Below, piece by piece: positions 1-9,400 of a DNA stretch of 64,000 bases. The stretch's first letter is position 1. Every line of letters begins with the position of its first letter. This DNA is from Deltaproteobacteria bacterium (GTDB lineage: Bacteria > Desulfobacterota > Desulfarculia > Adiutricales > Adiutricaceae). Below the pieces are notes generated by a model. It searched no databases and was not told the DNA's origin. It was given only the letters and a program-made list of their open reading frames with translations. The position numbers were made by a program, and so were the translations under genes. The stretch is from assembly GCA_031276865.1 (NCBI GenBank), contig JAISMF010000106.1, positions 62,001 to 126,000 of the forward strand. Reading direction: 5' to 3'.

Positions 1-560
1 ATCAAATAGTGATCCACTGGATGGGAGTTCCGGCCAGGAAGCCGGGCGTGTATAATTTCGCGCTCTACATGTTCTTTCCGGAATGGATCTTCCTGATAGA
101 AACCGACAGGGAGAAGTTGCCGGCGTCCCCGCGCGGGAACACCGGGGAACTCGAATTCCACGCCTCTGAAATGGATATCATAAGGTTGCTCGGGATCATC
201 CTGAACTCCAAAACGGATTTCGGTCTGTACATGGAGCGCGTGAATCTCGTCCACAACAAGGGTCCGGCGGTGTCGGAACTGGAAAGGATGTTTCTCGAGA
301 CAATCTTCATCGTCGCCGGAGATAATCTGACTAAGAAACAAGCGGAGGATCTGAAAATGACCGCGCGGTTGAAATCAATTTACGACGAAGGCTTCGAGGA
401 TGGCAAGCGGAAGGGGATGGAGATGGCCGCCCTGATGCGCTTGAAGGCGGGATACTCCGTCGAGCTGCTCAAGACGATTTTGCCGCTTCCCGAAGAGCGG
501 CTGCGGGAGCTGGAGGCTCAGGCGCGCTTCGGAGGGGGGACCGATACCGAGGCATCCTGA
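1..560 (+). CDS. C-terminal part of an Rpn / PD-(D/E)XK transposase-like protein (5' end outside window)
   Basis: The frame is open from base 3, with a possible GTG at base 9, and no ribosome binding site can be seen, so the gene most likely starts left of the window. The visible 186 residues end in a charged helical segment (EGFEDGKRKGMEMA) followed by GYSVELLKTILPLPEERL. That ending is typical of Rpn-type recombination-promoting nucleases and PD-(D/E)XK transposase-like proteins, whose C-termini carry an EGxxxGxxxG stretch and a short helix-turn-helix-like end. The nuclease core would lie upstream and is not visible, so activity cannot be judged. The gene borders an AT-variable region of gene debris, which fits a mobile or decaying locus. 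Family assignment rests on the C-terminal style only. Confidence 0.5.
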   Translation, partial: QIVIHWMGVPARKPGVYNFALYMFFPEWIFLIETDREKLPASPRGNTGELEFHASEMDIIRLLGIILNSKTDFGLYMERVNLVHNKGPAVSELERMFLETIFIVAGDNLTKKQAEDLKMTARLKSIYDEGFEDGKRKGMEMAALMRLKAGYSVELLKTILPLPEERLRELEAQARFGGGTDTEAS

Positions 561-839
561 CGCCTTTGGTCTTCCAGCGCCCGCGGACGGCGCTCCTCCG
601 GCGGACGCCTTTAAGAGGCCGAGGTATGTTTCCAGTCGATCCGTCCCAAACGCCGGAAGGGTTCCACCATGGAAAGATGGAAAGGCGCGTATCGCACTCC
701 CTTATCCTTCATGGACGAATAAATTTCACGCGAGATCCGATACGATAGGCTTTAGGCGAGTTAGCGTGTTTATTCGGCGTACGGAACAAACACAATCATT
801 CTCATGACGCCTAAATTCATCATTCCAATCTTCAATCGC
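561..839. other. Spacer without a convincing gene
   Basis: No frame here has a good start, ribosome binding site and bacterial-looking protein. The short plus-strand frames are Arg-rich and look like chance frames. It may be decayed sequence downstream of the Rpn-like gene. Confidence 0.5.
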
Positions 840-1127
840 TCAACCCTCATCAGGCTTATTTGTCGCGTCATCCTTTGGCGGAGTCTCCATGGTGGAAAAC
901 GAGCAATTAGACAGCGGCGGCGGGGTCGAAGGAGTGTCGTCCTTCCGCCCGGGAGAATAGCCTCTAGTCGGCGGATCCGCGCTACGCTTCTTCTTTTTAT
1001 CCCGGCGGATAAACTTTAGAATAACATCGGTCAGCTTCCCCATCCTCACGCATGGCTGTTTTTTATATTTAACCGCCGGAGTGATGACAACCGTAACCGG
1101 TCGTTTCCCATTGTTTGATTTCGCCAT
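840..1127 (-). CDS. Small hypothetical Lys/Pro-rich protein (95 aa)
   Basis: Unrecognised. An ATG is preceded by GGGAG about 9 bases upstream, a plausible ribosome binding site. The N-terminal 45 residues (VTVVITPAVKYKKQP, then a basic patch ending in RRDKKKKR) look protein-like. The C-terminal half is Pro/Ser/Thr-rich and probably disordered. The ITPAVKY segment recurs as a fragment near 39,700 on the minus strand, in another AT-rich island, so this may be a member or remnant of a small repeated gene family. No function can be offered. Confidence 0.35.
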   Translation of the reverse strand: MAKSNNGKRPVTVVITPAVKYKKQPCVRMGKLTDVILKFIRRDKKKKRSADPPTRGYSPGRKDDTPSTPPPLSNCSFSTMETPPKDDATNKPDEG

Positions 1128-1774
1128 GTTGTTACTCCCGTGGTTCCACGCGCGTTAAAATTTCAATATAATTTATCTACTCTTTTGGAATATAGATCCA
1201 TTCGCTTTCAAATACTATATGAATTTACCTTTTATTTAATTGTTTAAACACATATTGGCTAAATATATCTATCTTCATCATCCTCCTTAAAGGACGCGAA
1301 TGATTTTTCAGCGAATCGTCCATCCGTTTTCTGACCCATTCCTCAGCGCCACTGGTGAATGATAAGGTTTTTAAGCCGCGAAAGTCAAGCCCAAGCTGTT
1401 TCAACATGGTCCATGGCGTTGAACGCGATTAGTCCGCCTTAACCTTCCGGGCGAATCTTTTTTGGCGCGCCCAGCCTATGATGAACGCCGCCACGCTCGA
1501 TTTGACATAAGCGCGAAAACGAGACTGAACCCATAAAACCAACCGGGTGATTTTGGCGCTTTTTCGAAAACAATAAGCTTAGCGCGCGCCCAAAGATATG
1601 ACGCGAAAAAATACCCCCGGCGCTTAAAAATAACGTCGGTCCCAGTCCCGGACGTTGCGCTTGGTTGTTTCCCTGAAGCCCGCTCAAGCCGGGGCCTCGT
1701 TTTTCGCCCTTCCGGCGCCCGTCTTTCAAGCTCGGCTTTTTTCCGTTAATCAGTCCCCGGACCAAGGCTTCTTT
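1128..1774. other. AT-rich to GC-rich spacer with probable gene debris
   Basis: Bases 1,150-1,260 are distinctly AT-rich against a GC-rich background. A minus-strand 60-codon frame (1,225-1,407) has no visible ribosome binding site and is not called. Bases 1,439-1,774 carry only frames that look like chance. The region follows the stop of the penicillin-binding protein gene, but no clear terminator hairpin was found. Confidence 0.45.
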
Positions 1775-4324
1775 TCACACCCCCGGGGAGCGGCCGCTCT
1801 TGTAGTAGTTCAGAACCGCCCGGCGCGCGAGCTCCTGGGAGGAGAGTCTCACCCGGCCGTTGTGGACGATCACCGCGGCCACGGCCAGGGGCCTGGCCTC
1901 CTTTCCGTCCTTCCCCCGGATTTTGGAAAGGGCCACGAACCAGTCCACGGAGTTACCCTCGGTGTCGTTGATGGTGCCGCTTTTGCCCCCCAGCTCCAGA
2001 TCTTTGAGGACCGGATGGGTCAGGGCGTCGAAGAAGCGCTTCCTCCCCGTTCCCTCGTAGACGGCCGCCCGCATGAGGACTAAGAGCTCCCGGGCGGTTT
2101 CGGCGCTCACCGCCTCGCCCAGACTCCTGGGGGCGCCCCGGTAGAGGCTGGACCCCCGGCCGTCCGTCGCCTCCTCCACGAAGAAGGGCTCCATCATCCT
2201 CCCCTCGTTGTAGACCGCGGCCGCGAGCATGGCCGCGTGCAGGGGCGAGGCCTTGGTGGTGCGGTTGTAGCCGGAGGCCAGCTCGGCGAGGAGGAAGGAG
2301 TCCTCCTTGTCCTCCAAGACGAAGCTGGAGGGGGCGACCTCCATCTCGAAGATTATGGGGCTGTTGAAGCGGAACAGCTCGGCCGCCTGTCTCAGCTCCT
2401 CCGGCCCCAGGGTGTAGATCCCGAGCTTCCCGAAAACCGAGTTGATGCTGTGGGCGAAACCCTCCTCCAAGGTGGCCTTGTGCCGTCCGGAGTCGGGCTC
2501 CTTCACCACGTTGGAGCGGAAAAGGGTGTGGCGTCCGCCGTCGAAGAGCACGTAGGAGTTCCGGTCGTAGCCGTTTAAATCCATGGCCCGGGCGGCGGTG
2601 ACTATTTTAAAGACCGAGGCCGCGGGAAAGGATCCGGCCACGGCGGGGTTCGCGTCCGACGAGCTCTCCCTCCCCGCCAGGGCCAAAACCCTTCCGTCCA
2701 GGGGATCCATAACCACCAGGGCGGCGTCCAGGGCGCCCGCGGCCGCGACCCACTTCTCGGCCTCCCGCTGGAGGGAGCGATCGAAGGTGGTTTTCAAGTA
2801 GAGGACCTCGTTTGTGGAAGGCTCCCGCAATTCCAGAAAACCCGAATCCAGCCCGGTTATCCTGGAGCGGCCCAGAAAACCGGCGATGGTCTCCTTGTCC
2901 AGGGGGCTTCCCGGAATGTAGCCTATGACTTTAACCACCCTGGATCCCCCCGCGGGAAGTCCATCCCCCCCGGGGCCACCGCCTAAATCCGCCCCGGGCT
3001 CCGGAGAGAAGGTCGTCTCGCCGGCCGAGGGGGCGGCCGGGAGCTCCCCCTCGCCCAGAGCCGCAAGATCCGCGTCCCCGCCGCCGAAGGCCTCGCCCGT
3101 CCAGAGATCCTCCTCCTCGTCGTTTTCCAAGACGGCCTCGGAGTCCGGATCCGCCGGAGCCTCGCCCGGGGCTTCCCGCCTTTTCGGCCGGTAACCCGGC
3201 TCGTCTTCCGGAATCCAGGCCACCGTCCTCACGATCCGGAGGGGATCCCCGGCGGCCCTGGCGGAGCCTTCGCCTTTAGGGGGGGGCGTCTTTTCCCCGT
3301 CCCGCGGCGCGAAAGCCGGATCCTCTAACGGAGCGGACCGGGTTAAGCCCCCTCCGGCTTCCCCCCCTCCCCGAGACGATGAAGCGGTCGCGGCCTGAGG
3401 GCCGGGGGCGGGGAGGCTTCCGGAAACCGAAAGCGGCGCCGCGGCGGGGGCCGCCTTCGGGGCGCTCTTTTCCGGAAATGAGAGCGTCTCGCCGGCTGAC
3501 GCCGCCGGGTCCCCCGCCCCCAACTTTAGACTTGGGGCGGCTTCAGGGGGGGGCGCCTGGTCCGGACTCGGGGACGCGGCCGAATTTCGGGCCCCGGCCG
3601 GAGCGCTGGAAGAGGCCTCGGGGGAAGGGGGAACCCTTTCCTCCGGGGCGAAGATATAGCCGGCCTTTAAGGGGGGTGGACCGTCGGAGACCCTGACCGC
3701 GGAGAATGACAAAACGGCGAAGAGGGCCAGAAAGGGGACGAGCAGCCTCTTGCGCGGGAAGGGGCCAAGGGCTTTTAGGGGCGGGCGCGTTTTTTTTCCG
3801 CCGCCCCCCCCCAGCGGGAGGACTCCGTCCCGCGGCTTCGCGGAGCCTTTCCGGGAAGACCCGTCACCCCCCTCCCTCTCGGGGCGGACGCTCTGCCAGA
3901 ACCGCAACACCGCCCCGGTGAAGGATTCTTCCGGACGCGGTTCTTCGGAGGATTTCCCGGGAGATTTCAGGGATGGCTTTTTGGACTTATCCGCCGCGGA
4001 TTTCACGAAGGAGGCGGGACAAAACTTTAGGGGCGCGCTTATAAGGATCTCTTCTTTGGCCGCTGGGGAAGAAACGCCCTTCGGCCCTCCGGAAGAGAGC
4101 GGGGAGGCGGGGGAAGGCGGAAAGAGGGGCCGGGGGGCGCCCAATCCGGCGGGGCGCGGAATATCCAGCCCCGCGGCTATCTCGTCTTCCAGCCCGTCGG
4201 CGAGCGAGAGACCCAGGATGAAATCCAAGGCGAAGCCCTCCTCGCCCGAGTCCAGGGCGGCCAGTCTATCCTTGAAGGACCGGGCGAAGTCTTCATGCCG
4301 GTCCCAGGGAAAAGCGTCCTTCAC
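1775..4324 (-). CDS. Penicillin-binding transpeptidase with a long Pro/Ala-rich linker
   Basis: Peptidoglycan D,D-transpeptidase. The three active-site motifs are intact and in order: SVFK near residue 570 (nucleophile Ser), SIN near 625 and KSGT near 781. A single membrane segment at about 194-211 splits the protein into a roughly 190-residue cytoplasmic Ser/Pro/Lys-rich part and an extracytoplasmic part. About 250 residues of Pro/Ala/Gly/Glu-rich, probably disordered linker separate the membrane anchor from the catalytic domain (from about 505). At 849 aa it is much longer than usual PBP2-type enzymes (about 600). The start is GTG with AGGAGG about 9 bases upstream, placed at the end of serS 16 bases away, so the two are probably co-transcribed. 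Whether it serves elongation, division or another process cannot be told from the sequence. Confidence 0.85.
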   Translation of the reverse strand: MKDAFPWDRHEDFARSFKDRLAALDSGEEGFALDFILGLSLADGLEDEIAAGLDIPRPAGLGAPRPLFPPSPASPLSSGGPKGVSSPAAKEEILISAPLKFCPASFVKSAADKSKKPSLKSPGKSSEEPRPEESFTGAVLRFWQSVRPEREGGDGSSRKGSAKPRDGVLPLGGGGGKKTRPPLKALGPFPRKRLLVPFLALFAVLSFSAVRVSDGPPPLKAGYIFAPEERVPPSPEASSSAPAGARNSAASPSPDQAPPPEAAPSLKLGAGDPAASAGETLSFPEKSAPKAAPAAAPLSVSGSLPAPGPQAATASSSRGGGEAGGGLTRSAPLEDPAFAPRDGEKTPPPKGEGSARAAGDPLRIVRTVAWIPEDEPGYRPKRREAPGEAPADPDSEAVLENDEEEDLWTGEAFGGGDADLAALGEGELPAAPSAGETTFSPEPGADLGGGPGGDGLPAGGSRVVKVIGYIPGSPLDKETIAGFLGRSRITGLDSGFLELREPSTNEVLYLKTTFDRSLQREAEKWVAAAGALDAALVVMDPLDGRVLALAGRESSSDANPAVAGSFPAASVFKIVTAARAMDLNGYDRNSYVLFDGGRHTLFRSNVVKEPDSGRHKATLEEGFAHSINSVFGKLGIYTLGPEELRQAAELFRFNSPIIFEMEVAPSSFVLEDKEDSFLLAELASGYNRTTKASPLHAAMLAAAVYNEGRMMEPFFVEEATDGRGSSLYRGAPRSLGEAVSAETARELLVLMRAAVYEGTGRKRFFDALTHPVLKDLELGGKSGTINDTEGNSVDWFVALSKIRGKDGKEARPLAVAAVIVHNGRVRLSSQELARRAVLNYYKSGRSPGV

Positions 4325-4340
4325 CGTCGCGCCCCCTCCT

Positions 4341-5693
4341 TCACTTTCCCGGTTTTCCCGGCTTTTCCGGTTTTTCCGCTTCGTCGGCTTTTCCGGACTT
4401 TTCCGCCTTCCCCGGTCCGGCCGCGGCGGGGCGGATCAGATTCGTTCCCACGTAGGGGATCAAAACCTCCGGCACGGCCACCGAGCCGTCCTCCCTCTGG
4501 TAGTTCTCCAGCACGGCCGCGAGGGTTCTTCCCACCGCCAGCCCCGAGCCGTTCAAGGTGTGGAGGAAGCCGCCCTTCTCCCCCTTCTTTTTGTAGCGGA
4601 TTCCGGCCCTTCTGGCCTGGAAGTCCAGAAAGCAGGAACAGCTGGAGATCTCCCGAAAGACTCCGGCCCCCGGAAGCCATACCTCCAGATCGTAGGTCTT
4701 GGCCGAGGAGAAGCCCAGATCGCCGGAGGCCAGGACCACCGTCCGGTAGGGGAGCTTCAAAAGCTTTAAGACCTTTTCGGCGTCGGCGGTGAGGGTCTCC
4801 AGATCTAGAAAGGAATCCTCCGGCCGGGAAAATTTCACCAGCTCCACCTTGTCGAACTGGTGCATGCGGATAAGACCCCTGGTGTCGCGTCCGGCGGCCC
4901 CGGCCTCCGCCCGGAAGCAGGGAGTGTAGGCGGTGTAAGAAAGCGGGAGGCTTTCATAGTCCAGGGTCTCGTCGCGGAAGAGGTTGGTTAAAGGCACCTC
5001 GGCCGTGGGTATGAGGTAGAAGTCGTGGTTCTCGAGCTTGAAGAGGTCTTCTTTGAATTTGGGCAGCTGGCCCGTGCCGAATAGCGAGCGGGAGTTCACT
5101 ATGGCCGGAGGCCAGCATTCGGTGTAGCCGTGCTCCCGGGTGTGAAGATCCAGCATGAAGCTTATGAGGGCCCGATTCAGGCGGGAAAGCTCGCCCGCGA
5201 GGTTCACGAACCTCGCCCCGCTTATCTTGGCCGCCCGGGGAAAGTCCATGAGACCTAAGATCTCGCCTATCTCCCAGTGGTTTCGGGGAGGAAAGCCCAA
5301 ATCGACTATCTCCCCCTCCCTTCGTATCTCCCGGTTTCGATCCTCCCCGCCCTCGGGGACCGAGGGATGGACGACGTTGGGGATGAGCTCGAGGATCCTC
5401 CTCTCCTCCTCCTCTAGGCGGGAAAGCTCGGGCTCCATGCCCTTTATCTCCGCCGAAAGCCCTTTCAGGGAGGATATGAGCGCCTCCGGGCTTCCGCCCT
5501 TCTTCCTTAAGGCCGTTATCTCGTCGTTGGCCCGGTTGCGCTCCGCCTGCAGGCTCTCGAGCCGCCTAAGAAGGCCGCGCCTTTCGGAATCCAGTTTGGA
5601 GAAGCCGTCCATGAGCGAGGGGTCCAGCCCCCGCTTTTCCAAGGTCTCGGCGATGAGGGGGAGGTTGTCCCTCACGAACTTCAAATCGTGCAT
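4341..5693 (-). CDS. serS: Seryl-tRNA synthetase with a basic C-terminal tail
   Basis: Charges tRNA-Ser (and tRNA-Sec where present) with serine in the cytosol. The N-terminal 110 residues form the long antiparallel coiled-coil arm that grips the tRNA variable arm. The class II core follows, with the motif 2 region CFRAEAGAAGRDTRG and motif 3 GLAVGRTLAAVLENYQ. TAEVPLTN and the FREISSCS segment (ISSCSCFLDFQARR) are typical SerRS signatures. The last 25 or so residues are a Lys/Glu/Pro/Ala tail (AEKSGKADEAEKPEKPGKPGK-like) beyond the usual end of the family (about 425 aa). No strong ribosome binding site is visible, and an upstream promoter lies at 5,923-5,952. The PBP gene follows after 16 bases. 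Confidence 0.95.
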   Translation of the reverse strand: MHDLKFVRDNLPLIAETLEKRGLDPSLMDGFSKLDSERRGLLRRLESLQAERNRANDEITALRKKGGSPEALISSLKGLSAEIKGMEPELSRLEEEERRILELIPNVVHPSVPEGGEDRNREIRREGEIVDLGFPPRNHWEIGEILGLMDFPRAAKISGARFVNLAGELSRLNRALISFMLDLHTREHGYTECWPPAIVNSRSLFGTGQLPKFKEDLFKLENHDFYLIPTAEVPLTNLFRDETLDYESLPLSYTAYTPCFRAEAGAAGRDTRGLIRMHQFDKVELVKFSRPEDSFLDLETLTADAEKVLKLLKLPYRTVVLASGDLGFSSAKTYDLEVWLPGAGVFREISSCSCFLDFQARRAGIRYKKKGEKGGFLHTLNGSGLAVGRTLAAVLENYQREDGSVAVPEVLIPYVGTNLIRPAAAGPGKAEKSGKADEAEKPEKPGKPGK

Positions 5694-5922
5694 AGTGACG
5701 GACCGTTTTAAAGCGCGAACCGGAAAGCCCGGGCGGTTCCGGGCGGTTCCGGCGTTGTTGAAAGCCTCCGACGGCCTTCCCGAACCCGAGGGTCGGCCTC
5801 CGGAAGGGGGGAAAGCCCGGCCCCGGGCTTAAAAGCGCGCCGCGGAGCCGCTCGGCGCGTTTAAAAGCGGACCGGTAAGGGCCGCGCGCCGGCGGAGGGC
5901 TTAGGAGAGTTAAGTTGAAAAA

Positions 5923-5952
5923 ATTATAACAGAAAAATACTGTTTTAACCAA
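5923..5952 (-). promoter_or_regulatory. Sigma-70-type promoter for serS with an embedded inverted repeat
   Basis: On the minus strand, TTGGTT and TATAAT are separated by 18 bases. The -10 is a perfect consensus. AACAG-N7-CTGTT (5,928-5,944), a perfect 5-bp inverted repeat, fills most of the spacer and touches the -10, the position expected for a repressor operator. It would give a leader of about 225 bases before serS. No T-box consensus was found in that leader. Confidence 0.5.
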
Positions 5953-6361
5953 GTAAAAGTAAAAAAATGATATCTTGACAAAAATCTAGTCTAATAACGC
6001 ACAAAATACGATACAAGAAAAGAATTGACTAGACGGAATTTATCTCTAATTATCGCATAGCGATTCAATTTATACACCCCATATGGACGGAGAAGGATTC
6101 CCGACGCTTTAGCTCCCTCCCCCGGAAAAGGCGGATCCCCCGTGGAGAACCAGGCCTGCGGTAAAATTCCCTCCGGTCCGTCCGAAAAAACCGGCCGCCG
6201 TCTCGGGAAAATTCCGAAAAGGGCTCTATTTTTGAAAAGGATGGAAAGAGAGGAGGAGGGGAGGAGAGGAGGAGGGGAGGAGGGGAGGAGGGGAGGAGAA
6301 AGGTGGAACTTAAAGGCGGAACGAGGTCGCCCGTCCCACGGACGAAGGGACGTGGACACGC
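5953..6361. other. Spacer, AT-rich then purine-rich
   Basis: No convincing gene. Bases 5,950-6,080 are AT-rich. Bases 6,080-6,240 are GC-rich without a credible frame. A polypurine tract follows at 6,243-6,303. Confidence 0.5.
6243..6303 (+). repeat. Purine-only G-rich tract with short repeats of GGAGGGGA
   Basis: Sixty-one consecutive purines built from G3-4 runs separated by A or GGA (repeating GAGGAGGGG units). Such tracts can form G-quadruplex or triplex structures in the G-rich strand. It lies between the end of the giant ORF and serS, whose transcripts both point left. Confidence 0.7.
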
Positions 6362-6363
6362 TT

Positions 6364-6394
6364 AAAAAAAAACCATAGCATTTTGGTATGGTTT
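6364..6394 (-). terminator. AT-rich intrinsic terminator after the giant ORF
   Basis: Perfect 8-bp inverted repeat AAACCATA/TATGGTTT with a 9-base loop. On the minus strand it is followed by a run of T (9 in total, including the stem end). It lies about 50 bases past the stop of the 2,229-aa gene. The stem is weak in G/C, but the T run is long. Confidence 0.6.
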
Positions 6395-6442
6395 CACGGA
6401 GCGCTCCCAAGGGAGGGAGGGGAAGATTCAAGACCTTATCCG

Positions 6443-9400
6443 TCAGCTCTTAAAGGGAAAAACCTTCCCCGAGGCGAACAGAGGGTTAATCGTGACGATG
6501 GCGTGCTCGCGCCCCTGCGTCAGCCGCATGCCGCTTTCTAAAACCCGGAATTGGGCGAAAGCGGCTATCACGTCCTTGGCGGTATCCCGGGAGCAGGAAT
6601 CGAGACATAAAGCGATATGTTCTTTTTGAAATAGTTTCACGAGATCGTCTATAGTCAGCGATCGGCGGCCCTTGAAGCAGTTGAGGATGATCCTCTGATA
6701 AGGAGGTAGGTGCCAGCTTAGCATGGGTCGGGATATATTCGGATTGATTTTGAACTTACCGCCCGCGTGCGAGCGAATCTCGCTTACGACCAGATCGTAG
6801 TATCCGCCGGTTTTTTCAAGAACGCCGGCGGTAAGTTCCGGAGCAAGGCCAAGTTCGGAAAGATAAACGCTCAAGGTGGTTTTCGACCATTTAGACGGCG
6901 AAAACGAGTAGACGCGCTTTACCACCATGGGCACTTCGACTAGAGCGCTTACATAGGTGTCAGGCGAAAGCATGACGATGAAACTTAGCTGGAATTCGTT
7001 ATCGAACTGTAACTCGTCTAGAAAATCGATAAAGTCGGCTATGCAAATCCCGGGAAAACGTTCAATATCCGTAAAATCGAAAAAAAACAACGTCTTGGAG
7101 GTCGTTTCCGTCGCGCGCTCCTCGATGAACTCGCTCATCGAGGAGAATAACGAATCGGCTCTATCAAAATCGCACTCGATGGCGTCGTCCTTGGTTACGA
7201 AAATAGCGGAAATATCCGCTTTAACGCAGACGAATCCCCGCATAAGGCACGTCTGGACGAACGCTGGCTCCGTCAAGGGGCCTCCGGTTAAAGGATTTAT
7301 CAGAAGGAATGATATTTTCGCATCGAATCTTGAAAACTCAAGCTCCTCCGAACAGGTGAAAGGCGAGGGCGAATTTTCGCACTTTTTATACTCCGTTTCG
7401 AAACGATGGTAATCGTGAATACCATTGAACTCTTCCGGATCCGACTCGGAGGCCTTTAAAGAGTAATAAGGAGGATTGGGAGGAAGTTTAAACTTACTTA
7501 AAGGTTTGAGAACCCTTTTACGGTTGAAAGTGAAGGGATCCGCCCGGAACTTGGATTTGTCGGACCGCATCCCTATAATTTCCGCCACTATCCGGTCGTA
7601 GCCGCCCAAAAGCTCCACGAATCTGGATTGGCCGGAAATATAGGGATTCTGATAGGTATCCGGACCAAAGGTGAAATTTATCATATCCATGGTCATAAGC
7701 TCTATGACGTAAGTGTTTATCTCGTCCATATCGATGTAATCGAATTTTTCGGGAAACAATTCTAAAAGCTGAAGATAGAGCAGCTTGGAGCTTATTCCTG
7801 GCACGTGCACGTGAAGAGACAGGATCATATACGCTATCGTGTATATAATATACCTATAGCACGGATTCAATTTGAAGCATTCTAAATAAATTTCCACCGC
7901 CCGCTCTTCGTAGCGACCTTCTTTCATAATCTCCTCCACAAGCTCCGGCTCAACCTCGTAAGGCGAAAGGAGAGCGGCGTCGCTTCGTTTTCTGACGGAG
8001 GATAATAATTCGGAGGTGAAACTGAAAACTAGATTTATATCGTAATTAAATCTTTTCAAAAGGTCGGGTATGGAATATGTTTCGGGAAAAACAACCCCAA
8101 CGGCTTTAAGCGTCCACAAAAGCAGTCTGCGGGAGACTATCGGCTCGGAGGCCGTGAATCTGTTGAGCATTAATCCTTTTATAAGCGGGACGCATTGTAA
8201 TTTGTTCGATCCGGTATGCTGGGCTAAACGGTAAATATATTTCTCACCATGAAAATGGACGCGTATGTTATCCGGGCAGGCTTCCATTATCCTGGATATC
8301 ACGATCAGTTCGAATAAGTCATCGTCACGCCACTCTTTTAAAAGGTCGTCGGAATCGTAAAATAAAATAATGACTGTCTTGTAAGGGCTGGCGTGCGAAT
8401 TGAAAATATTTTTCAACTCCAGGGGAAGGTCGTGATCCGGACCGTTCAGGGTGATTCCGAGTTTGCCAAATTCCTCTCTCAGGGCCTTAAGAAACGACTT
8501 GTCGTTTTTAACGTCCCGAAAAACGTGTCTAACATCGTTAATCGCTTCGTTAAGCCTCCGGAAAAGTCTTTCCACCATCGCCTTTAAGTCGATGTCGGAC
8601 TCGCTGGCGATAAGAGTGGAGTTTTTAAAATCCAGCTCGAAGCTTTTATTGATCTTGTAATAATGTTCAATTTCGAAACCTAAAGAGTCATCCGATGTTT
8701 TCAGCCGATAAGGATCGAAACCACCATAAATTTTTCCAACGTAATGGAACGCCTCCTTCCGCTCCCTTCCAAGCTCGGGAAGAAGAAGGTAGGCGGTGAA
8801 ATACGGATCTATCAAGATGAAGTCCAAAGCTTCCTCGTGAGCCAAGGCGACGAGCCGCAGTCTGAAATTATAATCCAGCGGTTTGAAGGAAATCACCGTC
8901 ACCGGCGTGTCTTTTTGGTTTAACGTTTCCTCTTTGATCATCCCGGCGAGATCCTCCGGAGAGGCTTTTTCATCGATAAAGAGAATGATTATGTGATTAT
9001 CAAAACCCGGCCTGTAATACAAAGAGGTCTGATCGTAGGAATTAAGGAGTTTAAGCTTCGCGTCAATAATTTTAAATATTACGCCGCTTTCCGATGTTTT
9101 AAGACGCGGATCGGCTTTATCTATCAGATTATAATCAAATTCGAGAAAAAACGCTTTTAATAACGAGAGATCCTTGTTCAGCTTATAAAAATCATCAGGG
9201 GTTTTAAGCAGCTCCCAGAAACGCCGTAAAACGGTTTTGTCCTGCTTTTTAGAGCTTGTTTTCTGTTTCGTAAAAATCTGCTGATCCAGTTTTTTCTGAT
9301 TATTTTCCAGAATTCGATAAAAATTAAGTTTAGGCGTGAAGTACGCTCCGTTTGAAAAAGGATGAGGCTGATATTTAAAGTTCATGAGAGTGTTTTTTAT

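Noticed and set aside
1225-1407. 60-codon minus-strand frame in AT-rich DNA
   Set aside because: No ribosome binding site and no similarity to anything known; could be a fragment but not supportable as a gene.
5694-5922. Possible T-box leader before serS
   Set aside because: The T-box consensus (AGGGTGGNACCGCG) and a specifier stem were looked for on the minus strand and not found.
5991-6431. 146-codon minus-strand frame covering the purine tract
   Set aside because: Its middle is only the translation of the purine tract (Pro/Ser/Leu runs), there is no ribosome binding site and the terminator of the giant gene lies within it.
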